Both the position numbers and the translations under genes were made by a program. A stretch of DNA of 11,346 nucleotides from an uncultured Candidatus Saccharibacteria bacterium. GTDB taxonomy: Bacteria; Patescibacteriota; Saccharimonadia; Saccharimonadales; Saccharimonadaceae. The notes beneath the pieces were generated by a model. It saw only the letters and a list, made by a program, of their open reading frames with translations, was not told the DNA's origin and did not search any database. The DNA lies in NCBI GenBank assembly GCA_927910745.1, contig CAKMNX010000009.1, positions 1 to 11,346 on the forward strand, read 5' to 3'. Below, piece by piece: positions 1 through 5,379 of this stretch. Within the stretch, counting starts at the first letter, position 1. The number at the start of each line of letters is the position of its first letter.

Positions 1-458
1 AATAAGCGAGCAAAGATAACTCCACGAAAGACAACTTCCTCTACGATCGGCCCAAATACCACCGCCATAAATACCGCATACCATAGCGCTCCACCAAAGA
101 GACCAACAAGCGCCGTTTGGTTTTGGTTAGTCACCTGCAGCGCAGCAAGCAGGAGTGCTACCGGCATCGTTGCAAGATATGCAAAGAAAAAATACTTGAC
201 GACAAACCAGCTATTCTTGCCCGGTGCCTGCCGTGCAGTGCGCCATGCAGCAGCAAGTTCAGCTCGTTTCTTCATTACAATATAGCCAAGCAGAAGCACA
301 CTTGCTACAGCATTGATGATGAGCCCAAGTACGCTCGTGGACGATATAGCGGCAAATCGCTCGAGCACATACGACAATGCTGTCATACCTACCATGTAGC
401 CAGCAAAGTATGCCAGCAGAATTTTTACGTCATCCCGTCGTTTCGTTGTTTTATCCAT
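1..458 (-). CDS. CPBP-family intramembrane metalloprotease, C-terminal part outside the window
   Basis: The first 152 codons are visible; the gene runs off the left edge. The protein is hydrophobic, with likely membrane spans at about residues 11-32, 40-62, 85-107 and 118-138. It then carries E140-E141-V-V-F-R145 followed by G, which is the EExxxR motif 1 of the CPBP (CAAX protease and bacteriocin-processing, Abi) family; the two glutamates take part in the catalytic site. The later family motifs (FxxxH and HxxxN/D) would lie beyond the edge. The ATG at 456-458 is preceded by AAGGAT about 6 bases upstream. It has its own sigma70-like promoter (549-554 and 525-530) and begins a transcript separate from the minus-strand genes upstream, which end at the hairpin at 591-627. 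In other bacteria such proteins process prenylated proteins or give bacteriocin self-immunity; the substrate here is unknown. Confidence 0.85.
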   Translation of the reverse strand, partial: MDKTTKRRDDVKILLAYFAGYMVGMTALSYVLERFAAISSTSVLGLIINAVASVLLLGYIVMKKRAELAAAWRTARQAPGKNSWFVVKYFFFAYLATMPVALLLAALQVTNQNQTALVGLFGGALWYAVFMAVVFGPIVEEVVFRGVIFARL

Positions 459-524
459 TAACTATCCTTCTCGATTTGTACATCGAAGTCATATGTATCG
501 TAGTGCGATATATCGTATATTCTT

Positions 525-554
525 ATTGTATACCGTAGCTCGATATAATGTCAA
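525..554 (-). promoter_or_regulatory. Promoter of the CPBP protease gene
   Basis: On the minus strand a perfect -35 TTGACA (554-549) is followed after 18 bases by TACAAT (530-525); an overlapping TATACA gives a 16-base spacer instead. Transcription would start near 518, leaving about 60 bases of leader before the ATG at 458. This is one of two promoters in the window with a recognisable -35. Confidence 0.6.
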
Positions 555-590
555 TAGTGTGTTCTTTTATATGGCATGGTTTTATTGCTA

Positions 591-627
591 TGCAAAAAAT
601 CAGCAGTACAGTCTGCTGATTTTTGCA
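591..627 (-). terminator. Rho-independent terminator after the 183-aa gene and small ORF
   Basis: The sequence tgcaaaaaatcagcag is followed by a 6-base loop and ctgctgatttttgca, an almost perfect inverted repeat with one bulged base. Read on the minus strand, the 3' arm ends in TTTTTTGCA, giving a GC core and a U-run as in an intrinsic terminator. It would also work in the plus direction. It separates the transcript of the 183-aa gene (and the 29-aa ORF) from the CPBP protease promoter. Confidence 0.75.
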
Positions 628-654
628 ATTTACCCGTCTGCTTATCTGTGCTTA

Positions 655-744
655 CTATTGCAGATGCTTTGTGTGCCACCACTCAATCGCTTGCGATCGA
701 CTCAGCATAATTTGAGAGCCTATCTTAAATAGTGTGCTAAACAT
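655..744 (-). CDS. Possible 29-aa small protein
   Basis: A short ATG-to-TAG frame lies between the stop of the 183-aa gene (790) and the terminator at 591-627, so it would be on the same transcript. The peptide begins MFSTLFKIGSQ and ends IEWWHTKHLQ: a hydrophobic first half and an aromatic, basic second half. A GGA lies about 12 bases before the ATG, a weak ribosome site, and an in-frame TAG directly precedes the ATG. I recognise no family. The case rests on its position just before a terminator; a chance ORF of this length is quite possible. Confidence 0.25.
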   Translation of the reverse strand: MFSTLFKIGSQIMLSRSQAIEWWHTKHLQ

Positions 745-789
745 CTAGGTACGATCCAAATATATGCCAGCTTAATGCCAGCCATTTAT

Positions 790-1341
790 CTATTCTTCGA
801 CAGAGACACCAAGGACATTCTTAATATATGCAACAACCTCCTCACACTTCTTATTGAAGTCAGGGTCACCACTACAAACTGCTCTTTTATCTTCATCACG
901 CAAAACATACTGAAGGGCAGATTGTTTCTCATCATCAGATATCTCTTGATCGGTGGCAATATCAAACAAGCTGTATTGATACCCCGTTATTTTATGTTTT
1001 ACAGCTAAACTCGCTGCACGTGTCCAACCATTGTGGCCGCTTAGCTCGGTCACTTTCCACAGTGCTATCGCATATGGTGAGACCTCCAAGGTACGCTTGC
1101 CCGCTTCATCGGTGCGCTCGGTAAACTGCTGCTTTGGACAAACCAGCGTACCGTCATCTGTTGTCAGAACAATAAGATTTTTCTTGTCAACCGCTCTATC
1201 ATTCTCTGCGAAATGTTTTAATACAGCATCGAGATGCATGACTGGCCCCACCACACGAGCAAACGAAGCCTCATTCTGTTCTTTTGGATCAGGAGAGCTT
1301 GCTTCACTAGGTGGAGTACTATACTCTCTAGAATTCCTCAT
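790..1341 (-). CDS. Hypothetical protein, 183 aa, with possible antitoxin-like segment
   Basis: A soluble, charged protein with a disordered Ser/Pro/Glu-rich start (residues 1-25) and no signal peptide or membrane span. Residues about 55-115 read VLTTDDGTLVCPKQQF, then about 30 residues later WTRAASL. This spacing of 'acidic-G-x-L-x-x-P-x-x-Q-F ... W-T-x-A-x-x-L' recalls the C-terminal toxin-binding region of Xre/MbcA/ParS-type antitoxins (PAFQF ... W..A.WL). That is pattern resemblance only; the typical N-terminal helix-turn-helix is not evident and no toxin gene is adjacent. The C-terminus (residues 135-183) is helical and holds two cysteines (156 and 166). AAAGGAG lies 11 bases before the ATG, and an extended -10 lies just upstream, after the hydrolase stop. 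The gene is real by codon structure and signals; the function is unknown. Confidence 0.75.
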   Translation of the reverse strand: MRNSREYSTPPSEASSPDPKEQNEASFARVVGPVMHLDAVLKHFAENDRAVDKKNLIVLTTDDGTLVCPKQQFTERTDEAGKRTLEVSPYAIALWKVTELSGHNGWTRAASLAVKHKITGYQYSLFDIATDQEISDDEKQSALQYVLRDEDKRAVCSGDPDFNKKCEEVVAYIKNVLGVSVEE

Positions 1342-1352
1342 AATCTATTTCA

Positions 1353-1383
1353 CTCCTTTCTTTTATAATTATATATTATACCA
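1353..1383 (-). promoter_or_regulatory. Extended -10 promoter and Shine-Dalgarno of the 183-aa gene
   Basis: Minus-strand TGGTATAAT (1383-1375) is an extended -10 placed immediately after the hydrolase stop codon. Transcription would begin near 1368, and the leader carries AAAGGAG at 1359-1353. The gene can therefore be expressed independently of the hydrolase gene. No clear -35 is present. Confidence 0.6.
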
Positions 1384-1387
1384 CCAT

Positions 1388-2380
1388 TTACTTCCCCTCA
1401 TATACATTGAGGTAGGTCTGGAAGACTTCCTCACTATGAGCGCTCACCCCTGGTGAGGCACGCCGGGTCATGTCGTGGCCAATATTCATGCTGGCAGGGA
1501 ATTTTTTATATTGGAAGGAAGCATTGTTGTTGGTTGCCATTTTTTGTGGGATGTCGTGTGCGAGGTCTGGGTCGATATCGTGATCCCCTTCACTCACGAC
1601 CACACCAACATGCTTGAGACCTGGTGCAGCAAGATTGGCTTTGTAGTTTTCTTTGAGCGTGACATACTTTGCTAGGGTGCGATATGACAGGCCATTCACC
1701 TCATCATTGCCGCTGTAGCGATCTGGTAGGATATTATTACCGTAAAGGTTGCGCATGAGCGGGATCTGCCACTTGGGAGCCTGGCTAGCCGATGGTTCAT
1801 AAAATGGCGCAATAAGGAGCACCCGCGAGAAGAGCCCATTACCATACTGCGCAAGCCACGTTGCCATATTGCCGCCGCCAGAGTGGCCCGCCACGCCGAC
1901 TTCCTCACCAAGGCCGCTGACCTGGCGAGCACTCGTGGTCATGTAGTTGACCATATCGCTGAAGGAGATCTGACCATGGCGCTTCTTGTCGGCATAGCCA
2001 TGCTGTGGCACGCGCGGCACATAGACGTTGTAGCCCTGCTCGTAGAATACATTGGCAATATCAGCCATATCACTGGTGCAGCCGCTAATGCCGTGGATAA
2101 GTAAGATAGCTTTAGCTGTTTTCTTGCCATGTGTCTTCGCGAACGAGCGACATTCACTGCGCAGGCCAGCCTCTGCTGTATCGTGGGTAATTTGCTGGTT
2201 AATAGCCGCCATTGAGCTATCATAATCCAGTCGCTTGATATCTGCTGTGCGTAGTTCTGCCTTCTGGGCGGGCCACAAGAAGGCAGCTGCAATGGCAACC
2301 GCACTGACTGCAACGATGCCGCCAATAAGTGTGGCAATTACTTTTATAATTCCGGCTTGGGGTGAGGGAGAATCTTTCAT
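1388..2380 (-). CDS. Membrane-anchored alpha/beta hydrolase (serine lipase/esterase-like)
   Basis: This is a 330-aa protein with one N-terminal hydrophobic span (about residues 11-36) and few charges before it, so it is probably anchored with the catalytic domain outside. The alpha/beta hydrolase signatures are in order: the oxyanion-hole strand ILLIHGISG (residues 92-100), the nucleophile elbow GHSGGG with Ser167, an acidic cluster EGDHDID (264-270) that supplies the catalytic Asp, and His302 in NIGHDM. The layout is closest to carboxylesterase/monoacylglycerol-lipase-like enzymes; the substrate cannot be read from sequence. No Shine-Dalgarno precedes the ATG. Two -10-like elements lie upstream: TGCTATATT at 2415-2407, and TACTAT ending 5 bases before ATG, which would give a leaderless mRNA. 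It sits downstream of the aquaporin gene behind a strong hairpin. Confidence 0.85.
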   Translation of the reverse strand: MKDSPSPQAGIIKVIATLIGGIVAVSAVAIAAAFLWPAQKAELRTADIKRLDYDSSMAAINQQITHDTAEAGLRSECRSFAKTHGKKTAKAILLIHGISGCTSDMADIANVFYEQGYNVYVPRVPQHGYADKKRHGQISFSDMVNYMTTSARQVSGLGEEVGVAGHSGGGNMATWLAQYGNGLFSRVLLIAPFYEPSASQAPKWQIPLMRNLYGNNILPDRYSGNDEVNGLSYRTLAKYVTLKENYKANLAAPGLKHVGVVVSEGDHDIDPDLAHDIPQKMATNNNASFQYKKFPASMNIGHDMTRRASPGVSAHSEEVFQTYLNVYEGK

Positions 2381-2406
2381 ACGCTATAGTATGGCGAATA
2401 GTTGCC

Positions 2407-2415
2407 AATATAGCA
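2407..2415 (-). promoter_or_regulatory. Candidate extended -10 for the hydrolase gene
   Basis: Minus-strand TGCTATATT matches the TGnTATAAT extended -10 and overlaps the last base pairs of the hairpin at 2414-2444. The start point would be near 2400, giving a leader of about 20 bases without a Shine-Dalgarno. A second candidate, TACTAT at 2391-2386, lies only 5 bases before the ATG. I cannot choose between them. Confidence 0.4.
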
Positions 2416-2444
2416 AGACCACTCTACTAAAGAGAGTGGTCTTG
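2414..2444 (-). terminator. Perfect 12-bp hairpin between the aquaporin and hydrolase genes
   Basis: caagaccactct, a 7-base loop and agagtggtcttg form a perfect 12-bp stem 22 bases after the aquaporin stop codon. Its position fits an intrinsic terminator or an RNA-stabilising end, but only a poor U-tract (CTATATT on the minus strand) follows. It may be a partial terminator that reduces read-through into the hydrolase gene. Confidence 0.5.
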
Positions 2445-2466
2445 GTTTCAATCTGATGCCTGCTGC

Positions 2467-3363
2467 TTACGATTCTGCTTTGCGGCCTGCCACCAGTAGA
2501 TAGAGGTTACCACCAAGCGCAGCACCGATCAGGGTACCAGCAATCACCTCAAGGCTCAGACGGCTATAGCCAGTCTCGCCACGGCTTGCTTGTGCGCCAG
2601 TAAAGCTACTGTCTGGTGCCTCTGTTGCAGCGATAGCCACTGCTGGGTTGAGTGTTGCACTCTTTGCACGCAGTTCGTGTGGCAAGTGTTTGATATCTTG
2701 AACTGACGATGTGTCCACCGAAGCCTGCACCTGAGTTAGCAAGCCACCAGCCACGATAGCGGCAGCGGCCAAAGATAGGCCAATCCCCACTGCCTGGCCT
2801 GTTTGCTTGAGCTCGGCCACGCGTGATACAGCAGCCGCAATGCCAAACATCAGCACTGCTGCGCCGACGAGCTCAACACCAAAGACCGCCCAACTAAAGG
2901 TAGTAAAGTGCTCGAAGCTGAGCTTGAAAGCGCTCCCACTCAAGCCGTTGAGCACAACGACAGCCAGCGCCCCACCAAGCAGCTGGGCGATCCAGTAGAA
3001 TGGTACCAGCGCTGTCTTGAGCTTGCGCATTGTCCAGAGGCCAAAGGTGACCGCTGGGTTGATATGTGCGCCAGACACTGCACCCACCGCCACAGCAATC
3101 ACAAACAGTGTGAGGCCAAGGTAGAGTGGTGCAAATTGAGTTGCCGCACCAATTGCGGCAATGGTGAGCATAAATGTACCAAGCAGCTCAGCAAAAATAA
3201 TGTTGAGTAAATTGCTTGGTAGAGCTGGCTCGCGTCGCTTATGGACAACAGTCTTGGTGGCTGATGTGGTCGATGCAGCCTTTACGGTTGGTGCAGCCTG
3301 AGGCTGGGAGGCCGAGTCTTTCGCGGCCGATTTTTTGGTCGAAACGGCTTTTTTGGTAGCCAT
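2467..3363 (-). CDS. Aquaporin/MIP-family channel with atypical second NPA region
   Basis: A 298-aa major intrinsic protein. It starts with a roughly 48-residue Lys/Ala/Ser/Thr-rich, presumably cytoplasmic tail, followed by hydrophobic spans at about 52-72, 79-97, 118-139, 158-179, 190-209 and 268-292. The first pore half-helix has SGAHINPAVTFG (NPA at residues 102-104), the second SATLNPAVAIA (NPA at 239-241). In most family members the second NPA is followed directly by the selectivity-filter arginine (NPAR); here it is valine, and the loop before it (about 210-235) is long and polar. The pore lining is therefore unusual, and solute preference (water, glycerol or other) cannot be assigned. 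I chose the ATG at 3363 because AAGGAGG lies 5 bases upstream (3375-3369); a GTG 15 bases earlier falls inside that ribosome site. Its promoter is an extended -10 at 3406-3398. Confidence 0.9.
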   Translation of the reverse strand: MATKKAVSTKKSAAKDSASQPQAAPTVKAASTTSATKTVVHKRREPALPSNLLNIIFAELLGTFMLTIAAIGAATQFAPLYLGLTLFVIAVAVGAVSGAHINPAVTFGLWTMRKLKTALVPFYWIAQLLGGALAVVVLNGLSGSAFKLSFEHFTTFSWAVFGVELVGAAVLMFGIAAAVSRVAELKQTGQAVGIGLSLAAAAIVAGGLLTQVQASVDTSSVQDIKHLPHELRAKSATLNPAVAIAATEAPDSSFTGAQASRGETGYSRLSLEVIAGTLIGAALGGNLYLLVAGRKAES

Positions 3364-3397
3364 ACGTCCCTCCTTCACTAGTTGATACTACGCCTTT

Positions 3398-3406
3398 AGT
3401 ATATCA
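3398..3406 (-). promoter_or_regulatory. Extended -10 promoter of the aquaporin gene
   Basis: Minus-strand TGATATACT matches TGnTATAAT with one change. It gives a leader of about 28 bases that contains the AAGGAGG site. It lies in the 105-base divergent region shared with the plus-strand pheS operon. Confidence 0.55.
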
Positions 3407-3453
3407 CATCACCCTATTTGTCGGCGATATCAGATGTCGATTGTGCCAAATAA

Positions 3454-3462
3454 TGCTATACT
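3454..3462 (+). promoter_or_regulatory. Extended -10 for leaderless transcription of the 87-aa gene and pheS operon
   Basis: TGCTATACT ends six bases before the ATG at 3469, so initiation seven bases after the -10 falls on the A of ATG. No Shine-Dalgarno fits between the two. The same arrangement recurs at 8056-8064 and 9666-9674 on the minus strand. Confidence 0.6.
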
Positions 3463-3468
3463 AAAGAC

Positions 3469-3732
3469 ATGGGACAATATATGAAACAAGACCAAACGCG
3501 CAGTGAGCTGCAAGAGCGTATCGCGGCTGATCTCCGCGCCAAAGCAGCTGCCAGCAGTCACACTGGTGATGGCACCGCACCAGCAAGCGGCGATACCGGC
3601 GTCGAGCAATCCGAATATCTCAAAGGCACCAAGCAAACAACGACACTAGCTGGGGTGTGGCTGGTCGTTGGCTTTCTTGCACTGCTCACCTTTGGCTTTT
3701 TTGTTGCGCTAACCATCAATGGACAACAATAA
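3469..3732 (+). CDS. Small single-span membrane protein upstream of pheS
   Basis: An 87-aa protein with a charged, Gln/Glu/Arg-rich helical N-terminus (residues 5-27), a flexible Gly/Ala/Ser/Thr linker (28-45), a short EQSEYLKGTKQ segment and one hydrophobic span at about 59-83, ending NGQQ. With no signal peptide and the only span at the C-terminus, it looks tail-anchored with the bulk in the cytoplasm. I know no named family. The ATG at 3469 lies exactly six bases after an extended -10, favouring a leaderless start there; ATG at 3481 (codon 5) is an alternative with no good ribosome site. The stop is 12 bases before pheS, so the two are almost certainly co-transcribed. A role linked to translation is only a guess from position. 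Confidence 0.75.
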   Translation: MGQYMKQDQTRSELQERIAADLRAKAAASSHTGDGTAPASGDTGVEQSEYLKGTKQTTTLAGVWLVVGFLALLTFGFFVALTINGQQ

Positions 3733-3744
3733 CGGAGTGGCAGT

Positions 3745-4788
3745 ATGACAGACCTTGACGCTATCCAGCAAAAGTTACTCCTGGCGGTGAGTCAATCGAC
3801 CACCCCGCGCGAAGTACTGCGCCACGAGGAATTGCGCGCACTGTATGGACATATCACATCACTCCCCCCAGCGGAGCGTGGGCCATTTGGCAAGCGTGTT
3901 AATGAGCTCAAGCAAGCCGTGCAAGCCGCCATCGAGCGCCGCCTTGAGGAACTTGAGACTGTTGAGCGCACACCGATCGACGTCACTGCACCGATGGATA
4001 TCAACACTGCTATTCCACCATTACTGCCAACAAACCAGGGGTCAATTCACCCCCTCATGCAAGAGATCGAGCGGATTGCTGATATCTTCTACCGCATGGG
4101 GTTTGTGGTGGAGGAGTCGCGCGAGATCGATGATCAGTTCCATATGTTCGAGAGCCTCAACTTCCCCAAAGGTCACCCCGCCCGCGACGATTACGACACC
4201 TTCATGACCGTCGAGACAGACGCGCAGGGCGACCGCCTGGTCGCGCCGGCTCACACTAGCACCATGCAAAACCGCGTCCTGACCACCTATCGCCACAATT
4301 TGGATGCGGGTGAAGCAATCGCCGCCATCGTACCCGACCGTGTCTTCCGTAATGAAGACCTGGATGCTCGGCACGAGCACACCTTCTACCAAGTGGAGGG
4401 CGTGTATGTTGCTAAGGGGGTCAACGTTGGCAACTTGATTGCGACCTTGCAAGAATTTTTGCAAAGCTACTATGGCAAGCAGCTTGATGTGCGGGTCAAT
4501 CCCTTCTACTTCCCTTTCACCGAGCCAAGCTTTGAGTTTGCCCTGAGCTGCCCCTTCTGCGAAGGCAAAGACCCCAGCTGCAAGGTATGCAGCGGTGAAG
4601 GCTGGGTTGAGCTGATTGGCTGTGGCTTGATCCACCCCAATGTGCTGCGGGCAGCCAACATCGACCCCGATACCTATACCGGCTTCGCCTTTGGCTGCGG
4701 CATTGACCGCCTGGTGATGATGAAATACGGCATCGAGGATGTGCGGCATTTCGAGAGCGGCAAGTTGGATTTTTTGCGACAGTTTTAG
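3745..4788 (+). CDS. pheS: Phenylalanyl-tRNA synthetase alpha subunit
   Basis: A 347-aa class II aminoacyl-tRNA synthetase chain that, with PheT, charges tRNA(Phe) with phenylalanine using ATP. The N-terminal ~80 residues are the helical coiled-coil arm that binds tRNA. The catalytic core has GSIHPLMQ (99-106), motif 2 RVFRNEDLDARHEHTFYQVEG (199-219, shown here as the start R199 to G219) and motif 3 GFAFGCGIDRL (313-323), where the usual GIER is GIDR. An insertion SCPFC...SCKVC places four cysteines at 269, 272, 279 and 282, a likely zinc knuckle of the type seen in a subset of bacterial PheS. GGAG lies 7 bases before the ATG. pheT, which usually follows pheS, is not here; a deaminase-like gene follows after 35 bases. 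Length and motifs are otherwise normal. Confidence 0.96.
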   Translation: MTDLDAIQQKLLLAVSQSTTPREVLRHEELRALYGHITSLPPAERGPFGKRVNELKQAVQAAIERRLEELETVERTPIDVTAPMDINTAIPPLLPTNQGSIHPLMQEIERIADIFYRMGFVVEESREIDDQFHMFESLNFPKGHPARDDYDTFMTVETDAQGDRLVAPAHTSTMQNRVLTTYRHNLDAGEAIAAIVPDRVFRNEDLDARHEHTFYQVEGVYVAKGVNVGNLIATLQEFLQSYYGKQLDVRVNPFYFPFTEPSFEFALSCPFCEGKDPSCKVCSGEGWVELIGCGLIHPNVLRAANIDPDTYTGFAFGCGIDRLVMMKYGIEDVRHFESGKLDFLRQF

Positions 4789-4823
4789 CCTCGTCTATTC
4801 GTTTTATAACCAAGGTTCACCTT

Positions 4824-5231
4824 ATGTATCATGATAATGAGCTTTTTACCATCGCCCAGGTGCTCCTCGAGCAGCGACACACACCACCAGTTCACACTGT
4901 GGCAGCTGCTTTGCGTTGCCAATCTGGCGAGGTGATCTCTGCAGTCAATATCGATCATTTTCTTGGCTTCGTCTGCGCCGAGACAGCTGCACTGGCAATC
5001 GCTATTAATCAAGGTATCTATGATTTCGATTCAGTCGTCGCTGTACGTAAAAATGATGACACGGGAAAGATCGAAATTGTCGACATGTGTGGCAAATGCC
5101 GTCAGATCTTTCACGATTATGCGCCAGGTATTACTGTCTTGACTACAAACGGCCCGCAGGCAATAGAGCATATCCTCCCCCATGCTTTTACCCGCCAACG
5201 TACAAAAATTCAACGAGCTATCAAGCGGTAA
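4824..5231 (+). CDS. Cytidine deaminase-family protein (blasticidin-S-deaminase-like)
   Basis: A 135-aa zinc-dependent deaminase. The zinc-site motifs are CAE (Cys51-Ala-Glu53; Glu as proton shuttle) and CGKC (Cys89, Cys92), followed by RQIFHDYAPGITVL. The CAE...CGxCRQ pattern is that of the tetrameric cytidine deaminase fold. The 'PGI' stretch and the later EHILPHAF resemble blasticidin-S deaminase (LLP near the C-terminus) more than classic Cdd. The residue before CGKC is Met instead of the usual Pro. Expected reaction: hydrolytic removal of an amino group from cytidine or a related nucleoside; salvage is the likely cellular role. AAGG lies about 8 bases before the ATG. It follows pheS by 35 bases on the same strand with no terminator between, so it is probably the last gene of that operon. 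Confidence 0.85.
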   Translation: MYHDNELFTIAQVLLEQRHTPPVHTVAAALRCQSGEVISAVNIDHFLGFVCAETAALAIAINQGIYDFDSVVAVRKNDDTGKIEIVDMCGKCRQIFHDYAPGITVLTTNGPQAIEHILPHAFTRQRTKIQRAIKR

Positions 5232-5329
5232 TATCCATCACCGAAGCATAGACAAACAGCGAAGATTCGACCGATGGTTATTATTATTTATACCCGCAAA
5301 AAAATTGCATTCAAGAGATAGACCTTTCT

Positions 5330-5367
5330 CATAGAAAATACAAGGCATTTGCCCTGTATTTTCTATG
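5330..5367. terminator. Long hairpin terminator between convergent genes
   Basis: A 17-bp stem with one mismatch and a 4-base loop (attt): catagaaaatacaaggc pairs with gccctgtattttctatg. It stands between the plus-strand deaminase gene (stop 5231) and the minus-strand GH16 gene (stop 5380). The outer stem is A/T-rich, so either strand's transcript ends in a U-rich 3' arm, suggesting bidirectional termination. Confidence 0.7.
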
Positions 5368-5379
5368 GAACACGCCAAT

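Noticed and set aside
493..732. Plus-strand open frame of 79 codons
   Set aside because: It runs through the CPBP promoter and the terminator hairpin at 591-627 and has no ribosome site; the product looks like translated A/T-rich spacer.
775..1456. Two plus-strand frames opposite the 183-aa gene
   Set aside because: They are antisense to a gene with its own promoter, Shine-Dalgarno and terminator.
3364..3378. Upstream GTG start for the aquaporin gene
   Set aside because: The GTG lies at the edge of the AAGGAGG site that serves the ATG at 3363.
4042..4749. Long minus-strand open frame of 235 codons
   Set aside because: It lies entirely antisense to pheS, whose motifs are unmistakable; the product has no recognisable domain and no ribosome site.
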